Source of the DNA: Hyphomicrobiales bacterium
GTDB taxonomy: Bacteria > Pseudomonadota > Alphaproteobacteria > Rhizobiales > JAJFHB01
DNA: 64,000 bases
Reading direction: 5' to 3'
Assembly (NCBI GenBank): GCA_021775755.1
Contig: JAJFHE010000003.1
Coordinates: forward strand, 1-64,000
Shown here: one piece after another, positions 51,966 to 60,690 of the stretch
How the letters are laid out: the number at the start of each line of letters is the position of its first letter
Position numbering within the stretch: position 1 is the stretch's first letter
Position numbers and translations under genes: made by a program
Notes under the pieces: generated by a model
Database searches by the model: none
Seen by the model: the letters and a program-made list of their open reading frames with translations, nothing else
What the model was told of the DNA's origin: nothing

Positions 51966-53998
51966 CAGGTGCGCTCCCGGTATAGCGTTCGGATGGCGGG
52001 CAGCGTCGCCGCCACGATAAAAAGAATGAATGCATAGAGCGGCCACATAAGGGGCTTGTTCCACGCCAGGCGCCGTTCGGCCCGAAGGTCCGGATCGATA
52101 TCGCGGTACTTGAAGACGGGATAGGACAGTCCCATCGGTTTCGCGTTCAAGAGCCAGCTGTGACGCAGCGTGTAGGCTTCCGGATGAAACAACTCGATCC
52201 ACGGCCGTTCGGTCTCAAGGATGCCCGTAAGCTCGCGGATAATCTCAATGCGCCGCGTATCGTTCGCGCGGTTCTCCATAGCAGCGAACAGCTCGTCATA
52301 TCGCGCATCCATGAAGTTCGCCGTATTGGGGCCTTCGGTGGCGGACCGTGCGCTTGCGCTTTCAAGCAGAAACAGGAAGTTCTCCGGATCGGGATAGTCG
52401 GCAATCCATCCCCAGAAAAAAATCTGGTAGGCGCCGGAGCGAACCTTTTCCTGAAACTTGTTGTAGTTGGTCGCGGCGATTTCGACGTCAATGCCAAGTG
52501 TCCTCCAGGCGCTGACGAAGAACTGGTAGCGCAGGCGACCCTGGGCCGAGGTGTCGCCAGTGTCGAATGTCAGCTTCAAAGGGGCATTGGTTTCGAGATC
52601 GATGCCGCCAGGATAACCTGCTTCGGCCAACAGCGATCTGGCGCGATCCACATCGACGGACCGGTAGGGATTGCGATAATCGGGGTCATACCCGAACAGT
52701 CCCGGCGGCAGGGGCGAGTGCGCCGGCACACCGCGGCCGTTTAGAAATATCTCCAGATACTGGCCGACATCGACGACAAGGCTCATCGCCTGACGAAGTT
52801 TCCGGCTGCGGTCGCCTGCCGCGCGCCCAACGACGTCATCATCCATATTGAATCCGATATAGTAGACGCCGGGCTCAACAACTTTATCGAGCCGCATGCC
52901 AAGCTCCGCCATTTCCGGCGACAGGTCGTCATTCTCCACTACCGCATCGAAGCTCTCTTTAATGACGCCGCCATCGTCATAGTACCCCTGAAGAAGCTTG
53001 TTGAAGCGGGGGATGCTCTCGCGTTCGCGGCGAAATTCGATGCGCTCCAGGAACGGCAGAGCGCGGCCGGCATAGGCCGGCTCGATGCGGCCCGACGCAA
53101 TATCCTCATCGGAGATGTCCGATAGCGCGGGAAACGCCGCACCCGGCGCATCGCGATGTTCGCTCTGCGCGCCATACCACAGCGCATTGCGCTCAAGCAC
53201 GAACCGGAACTGCTTGTCGTAGACGGTAAGCGCGTAAGGGCCTGTGCCGACCGGATGGTCGGCAAACCGGTCGCGGCCCTCGTTACCGTCATAATAGGCG
53301 ACAGCCTCCCAGGGCACCGGCGTCGTGAACGGCATGGCAAACCAGTAAAGAATTTGCGGATTAGGCTGATCGAGGATGATCTCAAGCTCATTGTCGCCAT
53401 TCACGAGCACGCCCGGCACCCCGCCAAGCGCCATGTACTGTTGATCGGCACGCAGGGCGGCAAAGTCCGTATCGCCAGAGCGGCGCTCGCTCAACAGCGT
53501 GCGGAAAGCCCTGAGGCCCGTGATCGATGCAAAGTTCTCAAATACCGGGCTGTTGACAGCCGGGTCCGCCAACCGTGCGATCTGAAAGGCAAAGTCCTGC
53601 GCGGTCACGATGCGCGTATCGATCCCCTCACCGTTCAGTTCAAACGCACGGTCTCGCTGAAACGAAACGCCATCGCGCAACCGGAATAGAAGGCTTACAC
53701 GCCCGTCCGCCATTTCCCGCGGCTCCGGAACGTTTTCCGCAAGCGCCGGGATCAGTTCGTAGGGGCGTTTCAGATAGTGATACTCAAGCAGCGTATCGAA
53801 AACGTTGGCGGTAATCACATGAGCGGATGTGGTGTAGGCGACGGCAGGGTCGAGCGTGCGCGGCGCCTCGGCAAAGGAAGAGTAGAACACCCGGGTTTCA
53901 CCGCCTTCGTTCGGGTAAGGATTATTGGTGCAGGCCGGAACAAGGAGCGCAACTGCCAGGCAGCAAAAAGATGCAAAACCAATTGGGCTAAGCTTCAT
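51965..53998 (-). CDS. Family 5 extracellular solute-binding lipoprotein with C-terminal membrane helix
   Basis: A 677-residue binding protein of the peptide/oligosaccharide family (SBP_bac_5). A lipoprotein signal ends LLVPAC with the lipidated Cys at residue 23. The fold is clear from APRTLDPAVAYTTSAHVI, VGTGPYALTVYD near 260 and FEAKVRSG-like FQEKVRSGAYQIFFWGWIAD near 530. The last about 30 residues hold a hydrophobic segment, LMWPLYAFILFIVAATLPAI, which is unusual for this family, followed by RTLYRERT. The gene is first in the operon SBP-B-C-D-F and is divergent from mlaC-like. Length is greater than typical (about 540). Confidence 0.9.
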   Translation of the reverse strand: MKLSPIGFASFCCLAVALLVPACTNNPYPNEGGETRVFYSSFAEAPRTLDPAVAYTTSAHVITANVFDTLLEYHYLKRPYELIPALAENVPEPREMADGRVSLLFRLRDGVSFQRDRAFELNGEGIDTRIVTAQDFAFQIARLADPAVNSPVFENFASITGLRAFRTLLSERRSGDTDFAALRADQQYMALGGVPGVLVNGDNELEIILDQPNPQILYWFAMPFTTPVPWEAVAYYDGNEGRDRFADHPVGTGPYALTVYDKQFRFVLERNALWYGAQSEHRDAPGAAFPALSDISDEDIASGRIEPAYAGRALPFLERIEFRRERESIPRFNKLLQGYYDDGGVIKESFDAVVENDDLSPEMAELGMRLDKVVEPGVYYIGFNMDDDVVGRAAGDRSRKLRQAMSLVVDVGQYLEIFLNGRGVPAHSPLPPGLFGYDPDYRNPYRSVDVDRARSLLAEAGYPGGIDLETNAPLKLTFDTGDTSAQGRLRYQFFVSAWRTLGIDVEIAATNYNKFQEKVRSGAYQIFFWGWIADYPDPENFLFLLESASARSATEGPNTANFMDARYDELFAAMENRANDTRRIEIIRELTGILETERPWIELFHPEAYTLRHSWLLNAKPMGLSYPVFKYRDIDPDLRAERRLAWNKPLMWPLYAFILFIVAATLPAIRTLYRERT

Positions 53999-54311
53999 CT
54001 GGCGGTTTCCAAATCCTCAAGCGTGGCAGCTCGCGCCGGGGCCGGCCCTTCGGCGATCTGCCCGGGAATGCTAACTTGTGCACCCCGCCCGGGCAATGCA
54101 TGCCCGCGTCCTTTTCATTGTCCCCAATATACCTGCCGGGAATGGAACGTCCCCGTTCAGTGCACTGTTCATTAAATTCTCATTACATTTCTCTAAAAGC
54201 CTTGATCCCGCGCGCAGACGGTTACACACTACGGCTGGGTTATGAAGACCCCTCGCAATCTTGAATTGAACGATTGCGGTGTGTTGACGATAAGCGACAG
54301 CGGAGAGGCCT
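53999..54311. other. Divergent promoter region of the peptide-transporter operon and mlaC-like gene
   Basis: A 313-bp gap between divergent genes. It must hold both promoters. The stretch is richer in A+T around 54165-54210. I see no clear palindrome or hairpin in it, and no convincing short gene. Confidence 0.5.
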
Positions 54312-54953
54312 ATGAGGACCACACCCCCGGCCGTGACACGTCTTTCCAGAAGGCATGTATTAGGCGGTATTTGCGCAGCGGCCCTGAGTGCGGCCGGTAG
54401 CGCACAAGGAATTTCCATTGCTCAGGCGGCATGGCCTGGAGAGGCATTTGTAACCCGAGCGGGCAATGACCTCATCGCTGCGGCGAAGAACGGCTCAGTT
54501 GGCGCCTTCACCCGGCTGCTCAACAAATATGTCGACATGAACAAGGTCGCGCGCTTCGCCCTTGGCCGATACCGGTCAAGTTTTCCGGAAGCGAACTGGG
54601 GTGAGTACACGGAGCTGCTTACCAAGTTCATGGCGCAGACCATGTTCAACTATCGCGACAAGTTCAAAGGCGAAAAGTTCCAGGTAATGGGCTCGCGCCA
54701 AACCAATACCGGTTTGTTGATCCGGACGAAACTCAAATTTATCGGCGGCCGCAACGCCCAACCGGTGGACTGGAAGGTGGTCGGCAGTTCCGGCAATTTC
54801 CGTGTCTTCGACATCAACTTTCAGCAGGTCTGGCTGGCGGTTCTGCTCCGTGACACCTTCACCACGCAGATACAGCAGGGCGGCAGCCCTTCAGCGGTCA
54901 TGACCTATCTGCGCAACGCGGTGCGTTCGGGCACCGGCGCCACAGTCGAATAG
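54312..54953 (+). CDS. MlaC/Ttg2D-family phospholipid-binding protein
   Basis: A 213-residue periplasmic protein of the ABC-transporter auxiliary family MlaC/Ttg2D, which carries phospholipid between membranes. A signal peptide spans about residues 1-39 and carries SRRHVLGG, a twin-arginine-like motif, so Tat export is possible. The mature domain has DMNKVARFALGRYRSSF near 74-91 and VDWKVVGSSGNFRVFDINF near 152-170, which fit the family. No mlaD, mlaE or mlaF gene is adjacent, so it is an orphan locus or pairs with a distant Mla system. A hairpin terminator follows the stop. Confidence 0.88.
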   Translation: MRTTPPAVTRLSRRHVLGGICAAALSAAGSAQGISIAQAAWPGEAFVTRAGNDLIAAAKNGSVGAFTRLLNKYVDMNKVARFALGRYRSSFPEANWGEYTELLTKFMAQTMFNYRDKFKGEKFQVMGSRQTNTGLLIRTKLKFIGGRNAQPVDWKVVGSSGNFRVFDINFQQVWLAVLLRDTFTTQIQQGGSPSAVMTYLRNAVRSGTGATVE

Positions 54954-54972
54954 ACTAAGCGGAATACAAGAC

Positions 54973-55006
54973 AATGGGCCGGGCTCAAGCGTCCGGCCCA
55001 TTTCAT
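54973..55006 (+). terminator. Rho-independent terminator of the mlaC-like gene
   Basis: A perfect 10-bp stem, AATGGGCCGG (54973-54982) and CCGGCCCATT (54993-55002), encloses a 10-nt loop. The right arm runs into TTTCATTT. It lies 20 bp after the stop of the MlaC-like gene. Confidence 0.85.
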
Positions 55007-55100
55007 TTATCACGCGAAAAGGCGGGAATTTCCTCACAACTTCAAATACTTGGTGGGCGAACGTGAATCTTGCTCCGACGCGCCATGGGCGCTTGTTGAT

Positions 55101-55946
55101 TCAATCTGTCAGCTCCGCATCGCCCGCGCATCTGAACCCGACCATATCGAGCCCGATGGACGGCCGGTTGCCGTGACGATAGGCGGCACGCAGGCAATAC
55201 GGGTTGTTGCCCCAGCCGCCGCCTTTGATGACAAACCATTCCTCACGGCCTGGAAACAGGCTTGATGTGCGCTCCCAGACATTGCCTGCCATATCGATAA
55301 GCCCGAACGGCGACGCCCCGCCGGTGTAGCTGCCAACCGGTGCGGTCGTGGTCCAGCCATCCTCATCGTCGGCGGCGCAGCACGTCACGGTTCCGAAGTT
55401 GGCGCGCCGCGACGGAGAGCTCCCAGGCTCCTCATCGCCCCAGGGATAGCGGCGGCCCTCGCGCCCACGCGCGGCATATTCCCATTCGTCCTCGCTCGGC
55501 AACCGTAGCCCGTAGTGGGTGCAGAAAGCTTCCGCATCACGCTGCGAGACCTGCGTCACCGGATGCAAGGAGCGGCCATCGATTGATGTTTCCGGGCCGC
55601 GCGGGTGACGCCATTGAGCGCCATCAACCAGCCCCCAGCGTCCGGTCCAAACATAGCCGCGTCCCAACTCTTCGGCTTCCGTGACATACTCCGTCTGCGA
55701 GACGAAGTCCGCAAACTGCGCGACTGTCACTTCATGGCGCATGAGCTGAAAGGTTCCGATTTCGATGCGGCGGGCAATCTCGTTTTCATCACCGCGCGTA
55801 TCGCCCAGGCCTGCAACGCCGCCATCGATCACCACAAGGTCGAGGGTTTGGGCATGCGAAGTGCTTCCCGCCAAAGCGGCAAACGGTGCACAGACAAGCG
55901 CTGGCAAATACCTCACCGGACCCACACGACGGATAATTCGGAGCAA
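55101..55946 (-). CDS. FGE-sulfatase (SUMF1)-domain protein, exported
   Basis: A 281-residue formylglycine-generating-enzyme-like protein with a signal peptide (residues 1-33). Conserved parts are HEVTVAQFADFVSQT near 71, GLRLPSEDEWEYAARG near 146-161, GNVWERTSS and VIKGGGWGNNPYCLRAAYRHG near 239-259, ending in VGFRC. True FGEs use two cysteines five residues apart. Here only the first (C251) is present; residue 256 is Tyr. Classical copper-dependent formylglycine formation is thus unlikely, and a binding or structural role is more likely. The SDR gene lies 11 bp upstream on the same strand. Confidence 0.87.
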   Translation of the reverse strand: MLRIIRRVGPVRYLPALVCAPFAALAGSTSHAQTLDLVVIDGGVAGLGDTRGDENEIARRIEIGTFQLMRHEVTVAQFADFVSQTEYVTEAEELGRGYVWTGRWGLVDGAQWRHPRGPETSIDGRSLHPVTQVSQRDAEAFCTHYGLRLPSEDEWEYAARGREGRRYPWGDEEPGSSPSRRANFGTVTCCAADDEDGWTTTAPVGSYTGGASPFGLIDMAGNVWERTSSLFPGREEWFVIKGGGWGNNPYCLRAAYRHGNRPSIGLDMVGFRCAGDAELTD

Positions 55947-55957
55947 TCGTCAGCCTA

Positions 55958-56701
55958 TCACGGCAGCGCCATCAGCCCGCCATCAACAATAAGTTCGGTT
56001 CCCGTGATGAAACTCGCCTGGTCCGACAGCAAAAACAGACAGGCATTGGATACATCGGCGGCCTGACCGACGCGCCCCAGCGGTACGGCGGCCGCGGTGC
56101 CCGCCTGGAGCTCCGGGTTTTCCTGCCAGCGCTCCTGCATCGGGCTTTCGACCGGGCCAGGAAGAATGCAGTTCGAACGGACGCCATCGGCGGCAAACTG
56201 GACGGCGATTGATTTCGATAGCGCGATGAGACCGGCCTTGCTTGCCTGATACGCATCTTGTGGTTTGAAGTCGCCGCGCAGCGCTCCGATGGATGAGATA
56301 TGAACCATGGCGCCGCCCCGGGCTTTGAGGTGTGGCAGCGCTGCCTGCGCGAGGGCGGCGGAGCCTGTGAGATTGATCGCCAGGACCTTGTTCCAGACAT
56401 CGAATGAGACGTCCGCCACGGACACGTCGGTCTTGAACCAGAGAACACCTGCGGCGTTCACGAGGTAGTCAATGCGGCCGAAGTGGGTCGCTATGCTTTC
56501 TACCGTGGCGTTCACAAAGTCATGATCCGTGATGTCGCCGCGGTAGAACTGCCCGCGGTCCACCGTTTGTTCCGGTGGCTCTGCCATATCAATCATGCCC
56601 ACGCCGGCCCCGCGCGCCAGTAGGTCCTCGGCGATGCGCCCGCCCATGCCGCCAGCCGCTCCGGTAACGATTGCCACCTTGTTCTCGAAGTTTTCGTCCA
56701 T
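55958..56701 (-). CDS. SDR-family oxidoreductase
   Basis: A 247-residue classical short-chain dehydrogenase/reductase. The cofactor motif is TGAAGGMGGRIAEDL near residues 12-26, NAAG near 82-85, and the catalytic Ser, Tyr and Lys are in HISSIGALRGD and AYQASKAG. An Asp at the end of strand 2 (MIDMAEPPEQ) favours NAD(H). The C-terminal SFITGTELIVDGGLMALP is typical. The start at 56701 (MDENFENKVAIVTG) is chosen; an upstream extension to 56803 is not supported by the family. Substrate unknown. It is upstream of the FGE-like gene in one unit. Confidence 0.9.
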   Translation of the reverse strand: MDENFENKVAIVTGAAGGMGGRIAEDLLARGAGVGMIDMAEPPEQTVDRGQFYRGDITDHDFVNATVESIATHFGRIDYLVNAAGVLWFKTDVSVADVSFDVWNKVLAINLTGSAALAQAALPHLKARGGAMVHISSIGALRGDFKPQDAYQASKAGLIALSKSIAVQFAADGVRSNCILPGPVESPMQERWQENPELQAGTAAAVPLGRVGQAADVSNACLFLLSDQASFITGTELIVDGGLMALP

Positions 56702-57197
56702 AGCTGTTCCGTTTAAGCTGCTTTTGAAACCACTTGGTAAGCCTTCTGTATATACAACCATATACATCTTTATGTTCAGAGGTGCGCGGTGACACGAAAG
56801 CAAAAAACCCGCTCACGCCGCGAATGCAGAACGCCGGAGGTTATAAGCCAACAATGACCGGTATGCACGGAAGTTCGCAAGCCCTAAGCCCGCACGCACC
56901 TTGACATTGCCTGCTCCAAAGCACATCTCTTGCGCGGTGGTGCTTCATATGAGACCGGCGGCGGCCTTACTAAAAGTGCAAGGCACGCAAAGTCAGGCGC
57001 TTGCTGCGGTTGTTCGATGGCCCCGCGGTCTGCGCCTTAAGCAGTCAAGCTTCCCGCCTCCGCAATGCTGCAGACACATGCTGAAAACTCTGTTCTGGCC
57101 TGCACGGGCCCGAAGGGGCTATAAGCACTAGCGCGGTAATCGGGAAATGATCGGCTGAAGGGCCACCGGCACACACAATTGAAAGAGGAGAACACCG
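56702..57197. other. Intergenic region upstream of infA and the SDR gene
   Basis: A 496-bp stretch between divergent genes. It should hold the promoter of the SDR gene and that of the IF-1 gene. A possible -35 TTGACA lies at 56902, without a good -10. Short open frames occur, none with coding character. I see no tRNA or strong hairpin. Confidence 0.5.
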
Positions 57198-57470
57198 TTG
57201 TCGAAAGAAGAAGTTCTGGAATTTGAAGGCGTGGTTACCGACGTCCTGCCCGACGCGAAGTTCCGCGTCAAACTCGAAAATGAACACGAAATCATCGCCT
57301 ACATGGCAGGACGCATGAAGAAAAACCGCATTCGCACGCTTGTCGGCGACCGCGTTACCATCGAGATGACCCCGTACGATCTCGACAAGGGCCGCGTTGT
57401 CTACCGCCACAAGGACGAAGCCGGCCCCGCAACGCGCGGCCAGGCGCGGCGCAACTTCCGCCGCCGCTGA
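57198..57470 (+). CDS. infA: Translation initiation factor IF-1 with C-terminal extension
   Basis: A 90-residue IF-1. Residues 1-72 match the OB-fold core throughout: [40 protein letters not shown] and [20 protein letters not shown]-1 binds the ribosomal A site during initiation. The usual length is about 72; here an extra 18 residues hold six arginines. The start is TTG at 57198 with a strong Shine-Dalgarno (GAGGAG) 8 nt upstream. The gene stands alone, 19 bp from the convergent LuxR gene. It may be a second copy or the only one; the window cannot tell. Confidence 0.9.
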   Translation: MSKEEVLEFEGVVTDVLPDAKFRVKLENEHEIIAYMAGRMKKNRIRTLVGDRVTIEMTPYDLDKGRVVYRHKDEAGPATRGQARRNFRRR

Positions 57471-57488
57471 CACGTTTTCCGCTGACAC

Positions 57489-58319
57489 CTAGACTTGCCG
57501 AGGCGGCTGGGTGAACGCCGCCATGATCGGCAGCATCATCGCAAACAGCTCTGCCTGCGAAGAGATCCTGCATCTGGCATAGAGCAACTTGCGATGCACC
57601 TTCACGGTCTGCGGCGAGATCCCGAGCCTCAGGGCGATCGAGGTCGACGAGTGCCCCTGCAGTATGAGCAGCGCCACCTCTGCCTGCCGCATACTAAGCT
57701 CAATGTCGCGCGACATACGAAGTTGATTTATCAGCCGGTCGGCATGTGATCCATCGCCTCCGCCTGTCGGCCCGTTTTCGCCGGCCCGTGCATCGAGATT
57801 GCGCCAGTTTCGCTCCAGCAGCGAGCAGATCACACTTTCATAGGCCTTCAGGGAAGCCAGCGCCCGTCTCGAAAACGGATGCCCGCTTGATTTGTCGGTT
57901 CCCATCGAAACCTGCACGGAGTACCCGCCGGCCGTATAGGCAAGGGCGCAGATCTCGTCGACAATCGTCGTTTTCTTGTAGTAGGAGCGATAGTAGGCGC
58001 TGCGCTTGAACTGATCGGGCGCGACATCGCGCAAAGTGTATATACCGGTCGGAACGCGCGCGAGATGCGCGCGAAAGAACGGGTCAAGCAAATATGCCCC
58101 TTCGACATACTCGTCGAGCCATGCATAAACCGTGGCGGTCCGGTAGGCGCTGTGCAGGATGATCGGCTTGGCTTCGCCTCTATAAGCAATTACGGCGATG
58201 TTGTCGAAACTGCAGCAGCCTTTAAGAAATTCGCTCAGGCGTTCCGCAAATGCCGGACTGTCGAGCGCCGCAATTGCGTCCCCGAGCTTGTCCAGCAATT
58301 GTGACCCGGCCGACGCCAT
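57489..58319 (-). CDS. LuxR-family transcriptional regulator
   Basis: A 276-residue regulator. The C-terminal LuxR helix-turn-helix is MRQAEVALLILQGHSSTSIA then LRLGISPQTVKVHRKLLYAR near residues 213-252. The N-terminal part (FAERLSEFLKGCCSFDNIAV and GAYLLDPFFRAH) resembles that of the regulator at 40770-41804. It is divergent from the PotABCD operon. An imperfect palindrome (58369-58395) in the shared region is a candidate binding site, so it may regulate the polyamine transporter. Ligand unknown. Confidence 0.87.
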   Translation of the reverse strand: MASAGSQLLDKLGDAIAALDSPAFAERLSEFLKGCCSFDNIAVIAYRGEAKPIILHSAYRTATVYAWLDEYVEGAYLLDPFFRAHLARVPTGIYTLRDVAPDQFKRSAYYRSYYKKTTIVDEICALAYTAGGYSVQVSMGTDKSSGHPFSRRALASLKAYESVICSLLERNWRNLDARAGENGPTGGGDGSHADRLINQLRMSRDIELSMRQAEVALLILQGHSSTSIALRLGISPQTVKVHRKLLYARCRISSQAELFAMMLPIMAAFTQPPRQV

Positions 58320-58650
58320 CGGTCTCCCCGCATACGAAATCTGAAGCCGCTTTATACCACCTAAACCATTGAAATTCCAACAAATGGAATATCAAGGGGG
58401 TAGACCTCAGGGAGCGTTTTTGTTTGCGACCCGGGCCATCTCTCGTCATTGTTCCAGCACTTTACCTCCTTGGGGGTATGTACCCCCGCCAAGCCGCGAT
58501 CCATAATTGGTCATCGTTTGAGGGGGAGATGCCGGGGACCCACTGCGAAACGCATAAGCTGCGAGAATCTTGTGCAGCAGGCGTGTGTTTAGGCTGGCCA
58601 GAATCCGGGAACGCAGGGTTGTCGATGCGAAAGGCCCGATGGGAAAAACT
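58320..58650. other. Divergent regulatory region of LuxR gene and potABCD
   Basis: A 331-bp region between the LuxR gene and the potA start. It holds the palindrome at 58369-58395 described separately. The rest shows no clear gene. In-frame starts upstream of potA (from 58570) do not match the family N-terminus. Confidence 0.5.
58369..58395. promoter_or_regulatory. Imperfect palindrome, candidate LuxR-type operator
   Basis: Ten-base arms, TTGAAATTCC (58369-58378) and GGAATATCAA (58386-58395), with one mismatch, enclose a 7-nt centre. It is AT-rich against a GC-rich background and lies 50 bp upstream of the LuxR start and about 255 bp upstream of potA. It is a candidate operator for the adjacent regulator; no direct evidence. 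Confidence 0.5.
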
Positions 58651-59757
58651 ATGGGTGTGAACGAACCTGGCAGCAGCACCGCGGTTGCGATCACGAATAT
58701 TGTCAAACGATACGGCATCGGCGACGCCTCCGTACTCGCGCTCAATGATGTGAGCCTCGAAATCCAGGACAATGAGTTCTTCACCCTGCTCGGGCCGTCC
58801 GGCTGCGGCAAAACCACTCTTTTGCGTATCATCGCAGGATTTGAGCAGGTAACCGCGGGCGTCGTGCATCTCTACGGCGAAGAGATCGAGCAACTGCCGG
58901 CAAACAAGCGCCCGGTAAACACGGTATTTCAGCAGTATGCCCTGTTTCCGCACATGAGCGTGCTGGAGAATATCGCCTTCGGTCTGCGCATGCTCGGCAA
59001 AGGCAAGGCCGAAATTGAGTCCCGTGCGAAACAGATGCTCGATCTTGTGCAGCTTGGCGGTTTCGCCGACCGGCGACCGGCGCAACTGTCAGGTGGACAG
59101 CAACAGCGCGTGGCGCTCGCCCGCGCCCTCGCCCCCGCCCCGAAGGTTCTGCTTCTCGATGAGCCGCTTTCGGCATTGGATCTCAAACTGCGCCAGGCGA
59201 TGCGCGTGGAGCTTAAGCAAATTCAGGAAGATACCGGCATCACGTTCGTGTTCGTAACGCACGATCAGGAGGAAGCGCTCACGATGTCTGATCGTATTGC
59301 GGTCATGTCGTCGGGCGAGTTGCAGCAAATCGGCACGGCACATGAAGTCTATGAAGAGCCCAGGAACAAGTTCGTCGCGGGCTTTATTGGCGAGACAAAC
59401 CTTCTCGATGTCACCGTCGAAGAGGTTCGCGCCGATGCAGCCATGTGCAGGGTTGGCGACGGCGCACCGATCGCGTGCAGCGTTGCAGGCAACACCACAA
59501 AGGGCGCAAGGGGACACATTTCGATACGCCCCGAGCGCATGTCGGTTAGCAAACCGAAACGAGGCGACAAGCTGACGGGTATCGTCGACCGGCTTGTCTA
59601 TCTGGGAACCGACACGCAATGCCTCCTGCATCTTGATAACGGGACGGAGATTACCGTACGTGCTCAGAACGCCCATGAGTCAACGCTTGGCGTCGGACCG
59701 GGAGACCGGGCTGCCTTGAACATCGATGCCGGCGCAGCGCGCCTGTTGGTAGACTGA
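58651..59757 (+). CDS. potA: Spermidine/putrescine-type ABC transporter ATPase (PotA-like)
   Basis: A 368-residue ATPase of the PotA/FbpC class. Walker A is GPSGCGKTTL near residues 50-59, the signature LSGGQQQRVALARALA near 147-162 and Walker B VLLLDEPLSALD. The C-terminal TOBE domain follows, with ISIRPERMSVSK near 290-301. The start is ATG 58651, preceded by GGGAAAA; an ATG at 58639 is possible. It overlaps the potB start by one base (TGATG), so A-B-C-D form one operon. Polyamine specificity rests on the whole cassette. Confidence 0.92.
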   Translation: MGVNEPGSSTAVAITNIVKRYGIGDASVLALNDVSLEIQDNEFFTLLGPSGCGKTTLLRIIAGFEQVTAGVVHLYGEEIEQLPANKRPVNTVFQQYALFPHMSVLENIAFGLRMLGKGKAEIESRAKQMLDLVQLGGFADRRPAQLSGGQQQRVALARALAPAPKVLLLDEPLSALDLKLRQAMRVELKQIQEDTGITFVFVTHDQEEALTMSDRIAVMSSGELQQIGTAHEVYEEPRNKFVAGFIGETNLLDVTVEEVRADAAMCRVGDGAPIACSVAGNTTKGARGHISIRPERMSVSKPKRGDKLTGIVDRLVYLGTDTQCLLHLDNGTEITVRAQNAHESTLGVGPGDRAALNIDAGAARLLVD

Positions 59758-60689
59758 TGGCCGGCGCCCTCAACCCCGGCGGCGGTGGTGCCGCGTCCGG
59801 TGTGTTCGGTGCACTGCGCGGCTGGTTGCTCGCACCCTCGCTCATCGTCATCGGGTTCTTCCTGCTGGCGCCAGTCTGCATGATGTTGATCTATTCGTTC
59901 CTCACCAAGGATTTCCGCGGCGGAGTGATTTGGGAATTTTCGCTTGCAGCCTACGACCAGTTCATTTTCGACAGAGGACTGTTCGGTGACGAGCCTCCCA
60001 AGATCGAATGGATCTACATCACCATATTCTGGCGCTCGATCTGGCAGGCGGCCATTGCCACCATCCTTTGTCTGGTGATCGGCTTTCCCACCGCCTATTT
60101 CATCGCAACCAGACCGGCCGCCACGCGTACGGTATGGCTGTTCCTCGTAACGATCCCTTATTGGGTGAACCTTCTTATCCGCACCGTATCGATGAAGTTC
60201 CTTATTCGCGACACGGGACCGCTCAATGAATGGCTGATCCAGTTCGGTGTGATCGACACACCCATACACGTCATCAACACAAACATCGCGGTGCAGCTCG
60301 GTCTGTTCTATTCCTACCTGCCATTCATGGTGCTGCCCATCTACGCGTCCGTCGAGCGCTACAACTTCGCCCTGTCGGAAGCTGCCCGGGATCTTTACGC
60401 CAGTCGCTGGACCACTTTGAGGGAAGTGCTCCTCCCAACTGTCAAACCCGGCATCGTGGCCGGCTGCATACTTGTATTTGTGCCCAGCCTTGGCGCCTTC
60501 CTCGCACCCGATCTGCTGGGCGGCGCCAAAACATTCATGATCGGATCGCTGATTGAGGAACAATTCAAGGGCAACGCGGGCAATTGGCCATTCGGCGCCG
60601 CGGCATCGATGATCCTGTTGACCGTGGTTCTGATCGTCCTGATGATCTATGCGCGTCAGCAGTCGCGGGCGGAAGAGAGAGGACACTGA
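59757..60689 (+). CDS. potB: Polyamine-type ABC transporter permease (PotB-like)
   Basis: A 310-residue inner-membrane permease with six helices. A hydrophobic start ([21 protein letters not shown]) is followed by the transport domain; the EAA-loop equivalent is [20 protein letters not shown] near residues 201-220. It has the AlgU-like length of PotB. The next gene, potC, starts 1 bp after its stop. Together they form the membrane pore. Confidence 0.92.
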   Translation: MAGALNPGGGGAASGVFGALRGWLLAPSLIVIGFFLLAPVCMMLIYSFLTKDFRGGVIWEFSLAAYDQFIFDRGLFGDEPPKIEWIYITIFWRSIWQAAIATILCLVIGFPTAYFIATRPAATRTVWLFLVTIPYWVNLLIRTVSMKFLIRDTGPLNEWLIQFGVIDTPIHVINTNIAVQLGLFYSYLPFMVLPIYASVERYNFALSEAARDLYASRWTTLREVLLPTVKPGIVAGCILVFVPSLGAFLAPDLLGGAKTFMIGSLIEEQFKGNAGNWPFGAAASMILLTVVLIVLMIYARQQSRAEERGH

Positions 60690-60690
60690 C

